A stretch of DNA of 64,000 bases from Roseibium sp. MMSF_3544 (GTDB lineage Bacteria > Pseudomonadota > Alphaproteobacteria > Rhizobiales > Stappiaceae), in contig NZ_JASHKA010000008.1 of the NCBI RefSeq assembly GCF_030732845.1, positions 62,001 through 126,000 on the forward strand, read 5' to 3'. Shown in pieces: positions 8,905-18,120 of this stretch (positions are counted from its first letter, which is position 1; each line of letters opens with the position of its first letter). Made by a program: the position numbers and the translations under genes. The notes under the pieces were generated by a model. That model had not been told where the DNA came from. It ran no database searches and saw only the letters and a program-made list of their open reading frames with translations.

Positions 8905-10257
8905 TTATGGCGTCGGGTCGTGTTCAAGTGCAATCGAAGCATAGGCGCAGGCAAGCGCGATCAGGACGCCCATGGTCACGAATATGGACGTGAAGTCCGC
9001 GCCCATGGCGAGCAGAACGCTCCCGAGCGTCACGCCGAGCGTTCCGCCGACAAGGCGCGCGCTGATGATGAGGCCGCTGACTTCTCCTTGCTTGTCCCTC
9101 GGCACGGCATTCGCTGTGATGCGGCCGGTCGGGATCATCGCAAAGGGCAGGAAAATGCCCCAAAGGAGCAGCATGGGTGCAAGAATCAAATAACTGTTCA
9201 GGAGCAAGGTCACTCCGATCAGGATACAGGACACGGCGAGGAGAGCCATCGAGATCAGGACCGGTTTTCGCGACCCGTACTTGTCGGAAAGCTTACCCGC
9301 CGGAGACGCGAGAATCGGGATCGGCAGCACGGCAATAACTGTTCCGAGCCCTGCCCAGAATGCCGAGTATTTCAGCTCCAGCTGAAGAAAATGCGGAATG
9401 TAGATGGCAACGACAATCTTGCTCATCTGGGTGAGCAGAATGATCGATGTGCTTGCGTGAAAAGGGGGCAGCTTAAACAGCCTCACGTCGATCAGGGGCT
9501 TTGCCTTTCTCGCTTCGAAAATGACGAAGACAGTAAGACCGGCAACCCCTCCAACAATGGTGGCGAGGACGACCGGCGAGATCCACCCGAATTCAGGACC
9601 TTCCATCAAACCGAAGATGAATGCTGTCAGGCCGACAAGCAAAAGCACCAGTCCAATCGGATCAACGACCGGCCTCGGTCGCGGATGTTCAGGGTCGCGC
9701 CAAAGAAGGCAGGAAAGGGTCGCGCCTGCAACAACCACCGGAATGTTGATCCAGAAAACCCATCGCCAGGACAGGAACTCCGTTAGGACACCGCCGAGGA
9801 GAGGGCCGGCCGCCAGGAAAATGGTCGCCATTGACGCAAGTATTCCAATTGCCCGGCCGCGTTCGTTCTCACTGAATGTCAGCGTGGCCGCAGCAAGCGT
9901 CATCGGAAACATGATCGCGGCGCAAAAGCCCTGAACAACGCGCATGGCAATCAGGATTGCAACACTGTCGGCAAATCCGGCGACGAGACTTGCAACGGCA
10001 AAGACGGCGCTGCAGGCAATCAGGGCAGGGCGAAATCCAAAGAGATCAATTGCCTTTCCTCCAACGGCAGCAAGGCACGTGAACGCAAGCATGTAGGAGT
10101 TGATAATCCAGTGCGTCGTCGTCTGCGAAAGGTTGAACTGTTCGCGTATCGCCGGCAGCGACACTCCAAGCACCGTTTCGTCCAACATGACAAGGCCGCC
10201 CAGGCAACCGACGGCGAGGACAAGACCTCGCTTACGTTCTTTGTCGGAAAGTGCCAT
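8905..10257 (-). CDS. MFS transporter, DHA2 (EmrB/QacA-type) family
   Basis: A 450-residue inner-membrane drug:H+ antiporter-like protein with about 14 hydrophobic helices. The N-terminal motif LDETVLGVSLPAIREQF corresponds to the DHA2 motif D1 (LDxTVVNVALP), and RVVQGFCAAIMFPMTLA to motif C/B. The loop GKLSDKYGSRKPVLI is motif A. It probably exports toxic or amphipathic compounds. No membrane-fusion partner is adjacent. The hemolysin-III gene follows closely on the same strand. Confidence 0.9.
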   Translation of the reverse strand: MALSDKERKRGLVLAVGCLGGLVMLDETVLGVSLPAIREQFNLSQTTTHWIINSYMLAFTCLAAVGGKAIDLFGFRPALIACSAVFAVASLVAGFADSVAILIAMRVVQGFCAAIMFPMTLAAATLTFSENERGRAIGILASMATIFLAAGPLLGGVLTEFLSWRWVFWINIPVVVAGATLSCLLWRDPEHPRPRPVVDPIGLVLLLVGLTAFIFGLMEGPEFGWISPVVLATIVGGVAGLTVFVIFEARKAKPLIDVRLFKLPPFHASTSIILLTQMSKIVVAIYIPHFLQLELKYSAFWAGLGTVIAVLPIPILASPAGKLSDKYGSRKPVLISMALLAVSCILIGVTLLLNSYLILAPMLLLWGIFLPFAMIPTGRITANAVPRDKQGEVSGLIISARLVGGTLGVTLGSVLLAMGADFTSIFVTMGVLIALACAYASIALEHDPTP

Positions 10258-10359
10258 CCTGCCTCTATCCTCACGCCATACCGGGCTCTGCCCGCAATCG
10301 TCCTCAAATAGCCTAGTTCAGTTCTGAGACAGTAGCATAGCTATTTTTCCGATACGTCT

Positions 10360-11313
10360 TCAAAGGCTTGGCTTGTCCGGTGCGAATCCCAGCGTGGAAA
10401 GGGCACGATCTGACTGCCGGCTCCAGGACAGCAGCGCATCGGCTAGTTGCGCCGCCGGACTGTCGTCCGGATCCGATGCGCGCCTGACGCACCACCAGTC
10501 AAGATACATGCCGTCATCGGCGATGGGGCGTGCAACCAGCGTTCCGTCTGCCAGTTCCGGTTCGATCGCCCACTGGCTGAAAAGCGCGACTCCAAAGTTT
10601 GCCCGAACAAGGTCAATCACCGCTTCGGGGGTCGGCATTGCGGTCAGGCGGCGGAAAGGGAGCACGGGCGCGCCCAAAAGCGTGGTCCAGTCGAAACCGG
10701 GTTCGGCGGCAAGCGGATAAACGAAAAAGCGTTCGTCCCCCATGTTCAGACTGTTGACGACCGGGTCAGCAGCCAATGGATGATTTGCCGACATGACAGC
10801 GACAATCGGGTCTGACCCCAGCTTGGTTGCCTTGAACTGGGCAAGCGCAGGTTCTCGCCCGAAGACAAGCGAAACATCGACCGACCCGTCAATCAGCGAG
10901 GCGAGGGGGCGCGCGGTGGCACTGCCGGACAGGTCAACGGTCAGCCTGGCATCTTCGGCTTCAAGATAATTCAAAAACGCGGGGAACCAGTGATAGCGGC
11001 TGTAGGTGGCCTGACCGAGCCGAACCAAAAGGCGTTTCTCGCGAGCGGAGGCTTCCAGTTCCTGCTCAAGGCGGAACAGTTCTGCCAGGAAACTCTCCCC
11101 AAGGCGCCGCAGACGCTCGCCTTCCGGCGTGAGCTGCAACCCCGTGTCGGCGCGTTGGACCAGGGAGATCCCGATACGGCGTTCCGCCTCTCTAAGCCTG
11201 TGGGATGCTGCTGACTGTGTGATGCCAAGCCGGGAGGCGGACAGCGTCATGCTTCCGGTTTCATGCAGAGCGGAAAGCAGCGTCAGGTGATTTACGGTCA
11301 GTTTCGGTATCAT
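10360..11313 (-). CDS. LysR-family transcriptional regulator, MetR-like
   Basis: A 317-residue LTTR. The N-terminal winged helix-turn-helix reads LTLLSALHETGSMTLSASRL, followed by the SQSAAS-type recognition helix and the linker helix, then a periplasmic-binding-like effector domain. The N-terminus and the segment ending FVYPLAAEPGFDW resemble MetR, the homocysteine-responsive regulator, in layout. An ATG at 11313 is chosen; a GTG at 11319 is also in frame. It is divergent from an EamA exporter, and a perfect palindrome matching the MetR consensus TGAA-N5-TTCA lies at 11320-11334. It probably regulates the exporter and itself; the MetR-like effector is an inference. Confidence 0.88.
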   Translation of the reverse strand: MIPKLTVNHLTLLSALHETGSMTLSASRLGITQSAASHRLREAERRIGISLVQRADTGLQLTPEGERLRRLGESFLAELFRLEQELEASAREKRLLVRLGQATYSRYHWFPAFLNYLEAEDARLTVDLSGSATARPLASLIDGSVDVSLVFGREPALAQFKATKLGSDPIVAVMSANHPLAADPVVNSLNMGDERFFVYPLAAEPGFDWTTLLGAPVLPFRRLTAMPTPEAVIDLVRANFGVALFSQWAIEPELADGTLVARPIADDGMYLDWWCVRRASDPDDSPAAQLADALLSWSRQSDRALSTLGFAPDKPSL

Positions 11314-11319
11314 CGCCAC

Positions 11320-11334
11320 ATGAAATCATTTCAT
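11320..11334. promoter_or_regulatory. Palindromic operator candidate (MetR-type TGAA-N5-TTCA)
   Basis: ATGAAATCATTTCAT is a perfect 15-base palindrome directly before the LysR start and about 60 bases upstream of the divergent EamA gene. It contains TGAA-N5-TTCA, the MetR consensus and a T-N11-A LysR box variant. Confidence 0.65.
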
Positions 11335-11391
11335 GAAGAGAATGAAAACTAAGAATTTTATTTGTGAGAGAGCGTGTTGTATCCATGAAGC

Positions 11392-12312
11392 ATGCCAAAC
11401 GTTTCATTGCCACGACCGAGCTTCAATCCGCTGACCGCCACGCTCACCATCATTGCCGCAGCGCTCTGCTTCGGACTTGTGCCGGTGTTCGTGCGTGAAT
11501 TGCAGAGCCTCGGGACCGGACCGGCAACGATTGCGCTCTACCGTTACGGTGTGTCCGTTCTGATCTTGCTGCCATTCTTACCCCGTGCAAGGCACAAGCT
11601 CGGCCCGGCATTGCTGCTCGCCGGGGCAGGCGCGGTGTTTGCGCTCAGCATGATCGGATATGTGGAAGCGCTCAGCGTTGCACCGCTCGCTGCTGCCGGC
11701 GTCGTCTACATGTCCTATCCGGCATTTGCAGCGTTCTTTGCCTGGATATTGCTGAAGCAGAGCCTGTCCTGGAGAACATTTGCCGCCGCGGGGCTGGTGA
11801 TCGGTGCCGCAGGGCTTCTGCTCGACCCGTCAACGTTGTCGCCGGACGTTTTTTCCGCGCTGGTCTGGGCGATCCCGACCCCGGTGGCCTTCGGGTTTCT
11901 CATTGTCGTCCTGAGTGGACTGGCCCGTGACCTGACTTCGCTTGAGCGTGCCGTGAGCACGTTGATTGGCTCCATTGTCGGACTGTTGCCGCTTGCGCTT
12001 CACGAGAGTGGCGGCGCCGTCCTGCCTGCGACACCGAACGAGTGGTGGCTTGTCTTACTGATGGGGCTGGTGACTGCTTTGATCCCACAATTGATGTATA
12101 CGGTCGCTTGCCAGAAGATCGGCGCAATGCGGACTGCCGCGGCAGGAAGCTTTGAATTGCCAACCATGTTCATCGTCGGCTGGTTTGTCTTTGGCGAGAA
12201 CTTTGGAACTCTGGAGCTTGTCTGTGCACTCCTGGTGCTGTCGGCGATCCTGGTGGCACCGGCTCCCGGTGAAGACCCGGCCAAAGCACGGCAGGCAGTT
12301 CAGGCAGGTTAG
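11392..12312 (+). CDS. EamA/DMT-superfamily transporter
   Basis: A 306-residue inner-membrane protein with ten predicted helices arranged as two EamA repeats (about residues 14-145 and 160-290). The first helix reads TLTIIAAALCFGLVPVFVRE, and the second repeat ends in GENFGTLELVCALLVLSAIL, typical of the RhaT/EamA drug/metabolite exporters. Divergent placement from a MetR-like regulator suggests control by it and possibly export of an amino acid or sulfur metabolite; this is an inference. The start ATG at 11392 has only a weak ribosome site. Confidence 0.9.
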   Translation: MPNVSLPRPSFNPLTATLTIIAAALCFGLVPVFVRELQSLGTGPATIALYRYGVSVLILLPFLPRARHKLGPALLLAGAGAVFALSMIGYVEALSVAPLAAAGVVYMSYPAFAAFFAWILLKQSLSWRTFAAAGLVIGAAGLLLDPSTLSPDVFSALVWAIPTPVAFGFLIVVLSGLARDLTSLERAVSTLIGSIVGLLPLALHESGGAVLPATPNEWWLVLLMGLVTALIPQLMYTVACQKIGAMRTAAAGSFELPTMFIVGWFVFGENFGTLELVCALLVLSAILVAPAPGEDPAKARQAVQAG

Positions 12313-12328
12313 ATATCTTTTTATAAAG

Positions 12329-12346
12329 TATCTTGATATTAAGATA
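12329..12346. promoter_or_regulatory. Inverted repeat TATCTT-N6-AAGATA upstream of nitroreductase
   Basis: The 18-base sequence TATCTTGATATTAAGATA is a near-perfect dyad, 66 bases before the nitroreductase start in an AT-rich promoter stretch. The shape fits a MarR- or HxlR-type operator, but no such regulator gene is adjacent. Confidence 0.5.
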
Positions 12347-12411
12347 ATTTTCCACTATCTCCGGCTCCCACAGGCGGGTAGAAGCCCGACAACGAACTGG
12401 AGATATTGCTT

Positions 12412-12996
12412 ATGACTGGCCGCAATCCCGACCACCCCGTCAAGAATCTTTTCGTGGAGCGTTGGTCGCCGCGCGCCTTTGACGGCTCCGACATGCCGGA
12501 AGCCGATCTGAAAACCATTCTCGAGGCAGCCCGCTGGTCACCGTCAGCGTTCAATATTCAGCCCTGGCGGTTCGTCTACGCGCGCCGCGGCGGCGCGCAT
12601 TGGGAGACGCTGGTAAACCTGCTCAATCCGTTCAATCGTGACTGGGCTCAGCATGCGTCTGCACTGGTCTATCTCTTTTCCGACACGGAAGTTGACGGCA
12701 AGGATGGCAAACCGAACCGGGCGAGCGGGACCCATTCCTTCGACGCCGGGGCAGCCTGGGCGCATGCAGCGCTCCAGGCAACCGAACTTGGATATCACAC
12801 CCACGGCATGGCCGGGATCGTGAGGGACGAGATCCATGAGCAACTGGGTGTACCGGAGCGGTTCAAGGCGGAAATCGCGTTTGCGATCGGCAAGCGCGGC
12901 GATGTGGCCGCATTGCCGGAAAGTCTTCAGGAACGTGAAACGCCGAGTGGGCGTAAACCCTTGAGCGAAATTGCGTTTGCAGGAAGCTGGGGCTGA
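12412..12996 (+). CDS. Nitroreductase family protein
   Basis: A 194-residue FMN-dependent oxidoreductase. The N-terminal ERWSPRAFDGSDMPEADLKT and the downstream ARWSPSAFNIQPWRFVYAR are the FMN-binding signature of the nitroreductase superfamily; the C-terminal EIAFAIGKRGD supplies the second flavin contact. These enzymes reduce nitro compounds, quinones or flavins with NAD(P)H. GGAGA lies eight bases before the ATG at 12412; a TTG six bases upstream is less likely. An inverted repeat at 12329-12346 may be its operator. Confidence 0.92.
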   Translation: MTGRNPDHPVKNLFVERWSPRAFDGSDMPEADLKTILEAARWSPSAFNIQPWRFVYARRGGAHWETLVNLLNPFNRDWAQHASALVYLFSDTEVDGKDGKPNRASGTHSFDAGAAWAHAALQATELGYHTHGMAGIVRDEIHEQLGVPERFKAEIAFAIGKRGDVAALPESLQERETPSGRKPLSEIAFAGSWG

Positions 12997-13002
12997 GGGA
13001 AC

Positions 13003-13032
13003 GGCGGGGGCGGTCACGTGAGCGCCCCGCCG
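13003..13032. terminator. GC-rich hairpin between convergent nitroreductase and RND genes
   Basis: GGCGGGG and CCCCGCC arms pair around a symmetric GTCACGTGAG centre between two genes that end towards each other. There is no T-run, so its role as a terminator is only likely. Confidence 0.5.
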
Positions 13033-13042
13033 ACAACAGGTG

Positions 13043-16000
13043 TTATTCCGCGGCTGCCGCCTCGCCGGATGGTTGTTTCGACTTCGGGGCCCCGAAAACC
13101 TTCTCGCGGAAACTCTGGATCGCGACATAAAGAACCGGGATCATGAGAAGCCCGATCGTGCTGTCCAGGATCATGCCGGCAAAGACCGGCAGGCCGATGG
13201 AGATCCGGCTCGACGACCCCGCGCCCGAAGCAAAGACCAGCGGCAGAACACCGATGATGAAGCAGAGGCCGGTCATCGTTACCGGACGGAAACGCGTATG
13301 GGCTGCGCTGATCGCCGCTTCGGTGATGCTCATGCCGTCGTCCCGGCAATTGCGCGAGAACTCGACCAGCATGATCGCTTTCTTGGCTGCAAGTCCGATC
13401 AGCAGGACCATGCCGATCTGGGCGTAAATGTTGTTGTTCAGCTGGGCGATCAGGTAGAGCGGGATCATCGCCCCGCAAACCGCAAAGATGGCTGACAACA
13501 TGACGGATATCGGCAACAGCCAGCTTTCGTACTGCGCGACCAGACAGAGGTAAGCGAACAGGAAAGCCAAGAGGAAAATGTAGATCACATAGGATCCTGC
13601 CTCGATTTCCTGAAGCGACATTCCCGTCCATTCAACAGAGTAGCCCTCCGGCAGCGCACCCTGTGTCACCTTCTCAAAGGCTGCAATGCCGTCACCCGTG
13701 CTGAAGCCGGTATTTGTCAGGCCCTGAACGGCGGCGGATCGGACCATGTTGTACCGGGGCACACTCTGCGGGCCGACGACCGGGGCAAGGTTCACCAGCG
13801 TACTGATCGGGATCATGTCCCCGGACGACCCTTTGACGTAGATGTTGCCGACATCCTCCAGGGTCTGGCGATACTCCGCTTCAGATGCCAGGATCACCCA
13901 GAAAATCTTTCCGTCGAGTATGAAATTGTTGACGTAGTAGGACCCCAGATTGGCCTGAAGCGCCGTAAAGATGTCGCTGACATCGACGCCCAGGGCTTCC
14001 GCCTTGTCGCGGTTCAGGTCGACCTCATATTGCGGGGTGCTGGCCGACAGCGAGCTGAACACCTGCATGAAGGTCGGATCGGCGTTGGCGGCGGCCAGAA
14101 CGGCATTTGTCACCGCACCGAGGTCGACCACACTGGCGCCGTCATCGTCCTGGATCTGCGCCGCTATGCCACCGGATATTCCAAGGCCGTCAATCGGCGG
14201 AAGAGGAAAGACAAAGGCGATGGCGTCCTCGACCGTGGCAAGCCGTTCGTTCAATTCGCCAAGGATGCTGTACCACTGCGTCGCCTGGGTTTTTCGCTCG
14301 CTCCACGGGGCCAGGATCGGGATCAGCGTGACGAAATTCGAGCCTTCTCCGGCAATGATGCTGAAGCCCGTTACCGAAATGACATCGGTTACGCCTTCAA
14401 CTTCAAGCATCATCTCCGTCATGGATTTTGCGACCGCATCCGATCTTTGCAGCGAAGCGCCGTCCGGCAGCTGGACATTGGCAAAGAGCACGCCCTTGTC
14501 TTCAAGCGGAATGAACCCGGTAGCCGTTTCGCGGAACATGAAGACCGTGGCCGCCGCCGCTGCAACCAGAATGAGCAACGACAGGGCAACGTGCCGGATC
14601 ATGACCTTGACCAGCCAGACATAGCCGTCGCGTACCTTGTCAACGAAAGCGGCAAAGAAACGCAGGAAACGGGGCGGCTTGGCATCCGACTGCCTGAGCA
14701 GCATGGAGCAGAGAACCGGTGACAGGGTCAGCGCGTTGACCGCCGACAGGCAGAAAGCAACCGTGATCGTCAGTGCGAACTGCAAGTAAATCCGCCCTGT
14801 GATCCCGGGAAAGAAGCAGACCGGGATGAACACAGCCAGCAGCACGAACGTGGTGGCGATGATCGGGCTTGTGACCTGGCTCATGGCCTTGAGCGTTGCC
14901 TCGCGCGGAGCGAGACCTTCTTCCACCATGATGCGTTCGGTGTTCTCGATGATGACGATGGCGTCGTCGACCACAAGCGTGATGGCAAGCACGATCCCGA
15001 ACAGCGTGATCAGGTTGGCCGAAAACCCGAGCAGGAAGAGGATGGCCAGCGTTCCGAGCAACGACACCGGAATGGCCACCGCCGGTATGATGACGGCGCG
15101 CCAGTTCATCAGGAACATGAACACGACGAAAACAACCAGCGCGGTGGTGATCGCGAGCGTCGTCAGGATTTCCTCAATCGATGCGCGCACCGCCTTGGTG
15201 ATGTCGTAAAGGAGCTCGTATTCGACCCCTTCCGGGAAACTCGCCTTCATCTTTTCAAGCTCGTCAGAGACGAGCTTTGCCACGTCCAGCGCGTTGGCAC
15301 CCGGGCTCTGATAGACGGCGATTGAGGTTGCCGGTTTGTTGTTGAGCGCGGAATAGGCCGCATAGGAGCTTGAGCCGAGTTCGACCCTGGCCACGTCCCT
15401 GAGGCGTACAAGCTGTCCCGACGTGTCGCCGGACACGACGATGTCGCCGAATTGTTCGGTTGTTTCCAGCAGTCCCTGAGCCTTCAGCGTGAACTGAAAA
15501 TCTGTCGGCCCGGCAAAGGGGGCGCCGCCAATCTGGCCTGCGGTCGCCTGGGCGTTCTGCGCCTGGATGGCGTTGGAAATGTCGGTCGCTGTCAGGTTGA
15601 GCGCGGTCATCTGCTCCGGGTTCATCCAGACCCGCATGCTGTAGTCCAGCGGACCGAACTGCGAAACGCTGCCGACACCCGGGATGCGCGACAAGCGGTC
15701 CTGCATGTGAATGGTGGCGTAATTGCTCAGGTAAATGGCATCCCGGCTCTCGTCGGGAGACACCAGGTTGATCACCTGCAGCATGTTCGCGGACTGTTTC
15801 TGGGTGGCAACACCCAGCGTTCTGACCGCCTCCGGCAAGGTCGGTTCCGCAAGCGCGACGCGGTTTTGAACGTTGACCGCCGCAATATCAGGATCGGTTC
15901 CGACTTCAAAGGTGATGGTCAGCTGATACGACCCGGAATTGGAGCTGGTCGAAGACATGTAGAGCATGTTCTCAACGCCGTTGACCTGCTCCTCGATCGG

Positions 16001-16192
16001 AATTGCGACTGACTTTTCAATAAGTTCGGAATCTGCACCGGGATATTGCGCGGTCACGACGACCTGTGGCGGCGTGACGTCAGGATATTCCGAAATCGGA
16101 ATGAAGACGATGGCAATGATCCCGATGAGCGAGGCGATCAGCGACAGAACCAGCGCGAAATTCGGACGGTCTATGAAAAACTTTGACAGCAT
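13043..16192 (-). CDS. RND multidrug efflux permease (HAE1/AcrB family)
   Basis: A 1049-residue inner-membrane pump of the AcrB/MexF type, at full family length. The N-terminus (MLSKFFIDRPNFALVLSLIA) is canonical. The proton-relay motif ITLVVDDAIVIIEN (two adjacent Asp in TM4) is intact near residue 405, and large periplasmic loops separate TM1/TM2 and TM7/TM8. It exports hydrophobic or amphiphilic compounds as a trimer through a TolC-type channel, which is not encoded nearby. The adaptor gene lies 15 bases upstream on the same strand, so both form one operon. No TetR regulator is adjacent. Confidence 0.97.
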   Translation of the reverse strand: MLSKFFIDRPNFALVLSLIASLIGIIAIVFIPISEYPDVTPPQVVVTAQYPGADSELIEKSVAIPIEEQVNGVENMLYMSSTSSNSGSYQLTITFEVGTDPDIAAVNVQNRVALAEPTLPEAVRTLGVATQKQSANMLQVINLVSPDESRDAIYLSNYATIHMQDRLSRIPGVGSVSQFGPLDYSMRVWMNPEQMTALNLTATDISNAIQAQNAQATAGQIGGAPFAGPTDFQFTLKAQGLLETTEQFGDIVVSGDTSGQLVRLRDVARVELGSSSYAAYSALNNKPATSIAVYQSPGANALDVAKLVSDELEKMKASFPEGVEYELLYDITKAVRASIEEILTTLAITTALVVFVVFMFLMNWRAVIIPAVAIPVSLLGTLAILFLLGFSANLITLFGIVLAITLVVDDAIVIIENTERIMVEEGLAPREATLKAMSQVTSPIIATTFVLLAVFIPVCFFPGITGRIYLQFALTITVAFCLSAVNALTLSPVLCSMLLRQSDAKPPRFLRFFAAFVDKVRDGYVWLVKVMIRHVALSLLILVAAAAATVFMFRETATGFIPLEDKGVLFANVQLPDGASLQRSDAVAKSMTEMMLEVEGVTDVISVTGFSIIAGEGSNFVTLIPILAPWSERKTQATQWYSILGELNERLATVEDAIAFVFPLPPIDGLGISGGIAAQIQDDDGASVVDLGAVTNAVLAAANADPTFMQVFSSLSASTPQYEVDLNRDKAEALGVDVSDIFTALQANLGSYYVNNFILDGKIFWVILASEAEYRQTLEDVGNIYVKGSSGDMIPISTLVNLAPVVGPQSVPRYNMVRSAAVQGLTNTGFSTGDGIAAFEKVTQGALPEGYSVEWTGMSLQEIEAGSYVIYIFLLAFLFAYLCLVAQYESWLLPISVMLSAIFAVCGAMIPLYLIAQLNNNIYAQIGMVLLIGLAAKKAIMLVEFSRNCRDDGMSITEAAISAAHTRFRPVTMTGLCFIIGVLPLVFASGAGSSSRISIGLPVFAGMILDSTIGLLMIPVLYVAIQSFREKVFGAPKSKQPSGEAAAAE

Positions 16193-16207
16193 GGCCGGAC
16201 GCCGCTC

Positions 16208-17311
16208 CTAACCTTTTGCTTCAACCGGATCGACGGTCATGTCGGGAGCGATTTTCTGCAATCCCTGAACAACCACGCTTTCGCCGTCCTTGAGGCCGGA
16301 TTTTACCTCCCACAGTGTGCCGGATTGCCGGCCAAGCACGATGTCCCGCCGCTCCACCTTGTCGTTTGCACCGACCACGAAGACGAAATGGCCCTTGGCG
16401 TCGAGTTGGATTGCAGACTGGGGAATGGCAGCCACCGTTGCCTGGCTCTCGTCTTTGGCAGTGACGTTCACAAATTGACCGGGAATCAGGAGATTTTTCG
16501 GATTGTCGAATGTGGCGCGCAACTCGACGGAGTCGCTGCCTTCATCGATCGATGTACCGACATACGTGATCTTTCCTTCTGTGGCATATGCCGTTCCGTC
16601 GGCAAGGGTCAGCGCGACCAGAAGCGTCGATCCGTCGTCGCCGATGAGGCCCGCTTCCCGGTTCCTGATCAGGTCTCTCTCACCCATGTAGAAGCTGACA
16701 TAGATCGGATCGACACTTGTCACGGTCGCAAGTGTGCCCGTGTTCGAATCGACCAGATTGCCGACATTGACATTGGTCTTGCTGATCCGTCCGTCGATCG
16801 GGCTGTAGATCTCCGTATAGCCGAGATTGATGTCGGCTGTGTCCAGGTTAGCCTGTGCTTCGTCCACGTTGGACTGATCGACACCCGTGGTTGCCTTTGC
16901 GCTGTCGAAGGTGGCTTGCGAAACATCACCCCTTTCAAGGAGCTGACGTTGCCGTTCCAGCTCGATCTGGGAATTTGTGAGCGTCGCCTTGGCGCCTTCA
17001 AGGGTCGCCTTGGCCTGATCGACGCTTGCCTGGTAGAGGTCCTTTTCGATGACGTAGAGCAGGTCGCCCTTCTTGACGGTGCCGCCTTCGGTGAACTTTC
17101 GCTCGGTCAGGTACCCTTCGACGCGCGCCACAATGTCAACGCTGCTCGTCGCTTCGACGCGTCCGACATATCGCGCGCTGTTGTCGGGCGTGATCATCCG
17201 GACCTTCGCGACGGTGACCTTTTGCGGCGAAGACCCGCTTTCCTGGGCGTGTGAGGGGACCGCGGAGAAAAGTATAATGGTCAGTATCGACAATACTTTG
17301 GCAGCTTGCAT
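16208..17311 (-). CDS. RND efflux periplasmic adaptor subunit
   Basis: A 367-residue membrane-fusion protein (AcrA/MexA family). It begins with a cleavable signal peptide ending near VPSHAQ. A lipoyl-like domain follows (VDIVARVEGYLTERKFTEGG), then a helical hairpin with DQAKATLEGAKATLTNSQIE, then the second lipoyl half (GYTEIYSPIDGRISKTNVNV) and beta-barrel domains. It connects the RND permease encoded immediately downstream to an outer-membrane channel. Confidence 0.96.
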   Translation of the reverse strand: MQAAKVLSILTIILFSAVPSHAQESGSSPQKVTVAKVRMITPDNSARYVGRVEATSSVDIVARVEGYLTERKFTEGGTVKKGDLLYVIEKDLYQASVDQAKATLEGAKATLTNSQIELERQRQLLERGDVSQATFDSAKATTGVDQSNVDEAQANLDTADINLGYTEIYSPIDGRISKTNVNVGNLVDSNTGTLATVTSVDPIYVSFYMGERDLIRNREAGLIGDDGSTLLVALTLADGTAYATEGKITYVGTSIDEGSDSVELRATFDNPKNLLIPGQFVNVTAKDESQATVAAIPQSAIQLDAKGHFVFVVGANDKVERRDIVLGRQSGTLWEVKSGLKDGESVVVQGLQKIAPDMTVDPVEAKG

Positions 17312-17574
17312 GTCGCCTCCAGCCGAAACGATTTCAAATCAAATTGGAAGCATCATAGCTGAAACAGGCGGTGAAGCGATTGAAATTATTGCCACTTAAC
17401 AAGATGCTGATGTCCGGTCTCACCGGCAAACACACAGCCTGAAGACATGTCATCGCAGATCTGGGACTGCGTTTTGCGGACCATTTGAAGGTCCAGGGGT
17501 GTGGCAAAGAGCGCGGCGCTGGATACAGCCTTTTGATGTAGTGTTCTACAAGGACAATCTTTTCGGAACGCGAC

Positions 17575-18111
17575 ATGAGCATCAGCGACAGACTTCCGGC
17601 TGAAAGCAATCTCAATTCATATGTCTCGACGAGAGACTACATGGACGTCTTTTCCGTGCCGCTGGAAAATCGTCCGGATCTTGAAACCGTGGACATGCGC
17701 GTCCTTGCAGATCACATTCTGATGGCCGACATCGAGTGGATGAACAAACTCATCTCGCTTCGGGACAGGATCGTGAGACCGCTTGGACTGAAAACAACCA
17801 AGGATCTTGCACAGGAGCAGTCCGGACGCGCCTTGGAGGAGCGGACACCGGGCGACCGCATCGGATTTTTCAGGATCTTCCAGATTGATGAAAACGAGAT
17901 CATTCTTGGCGAGGACGACTGGCACCAGGACTTCCGGCTGTCGATTTTCCGCCGCCGGGGCCGCCGGCCGCGGATTTATGCGTCAACCTGCTGCAAGCGA
18001 CACAACCTGTTCGGCCATATGTATCTCGCCATGATCCTTCCGTTTCACAAAAGGATTGCCTGCTCGGTGTTGGACCACGCCGTTGAGAATGGCCTGCCGC
18101 AGGCGGCATGA
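17575..18111 (+). CDS. DUF2867-type protein
   Basis: A 178-residue protein that I assign to the DUF2867 group from the central segment SLRDRIVRPLGLKTTKDLA and the GFFRIFQIDENEIILGEDDW stretch with its long hydrophobic/charged alternation. No catalytic residues are assigned in this family. There is no signal peptide. It stands alone, upstream of and converging on a cupin gene with only nine bases between the stops. Confidence 0.75.
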   Translation: MSISDRLPAESNLNSYVSTRDYMDVFSVPLENRPDLETVDMRVLADHILMADIEWMNKLISLRDRIVRPLGLKTTKDLAQEQSGRALEERTPGDRIGFFRIFQIDENEIILGEDDWHQDFRLSIFRRRGRRPRIYASTCCKRHNLFGHMYLAMILPFHKRIACSVLDHAVENGLPQAA

Positions 18112-18120
18112 TCCGCCAAA

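Noticed and set aside
14030..14722. Long frames antisense to the RND permease and to other large genes (for example 8752-9786, 54108-55514)
   Set aside because: They are mirror frames of clearly conserved genes in GC-rich DNA, with repetitive Arg/His-rich compositions and no ribosome sites.
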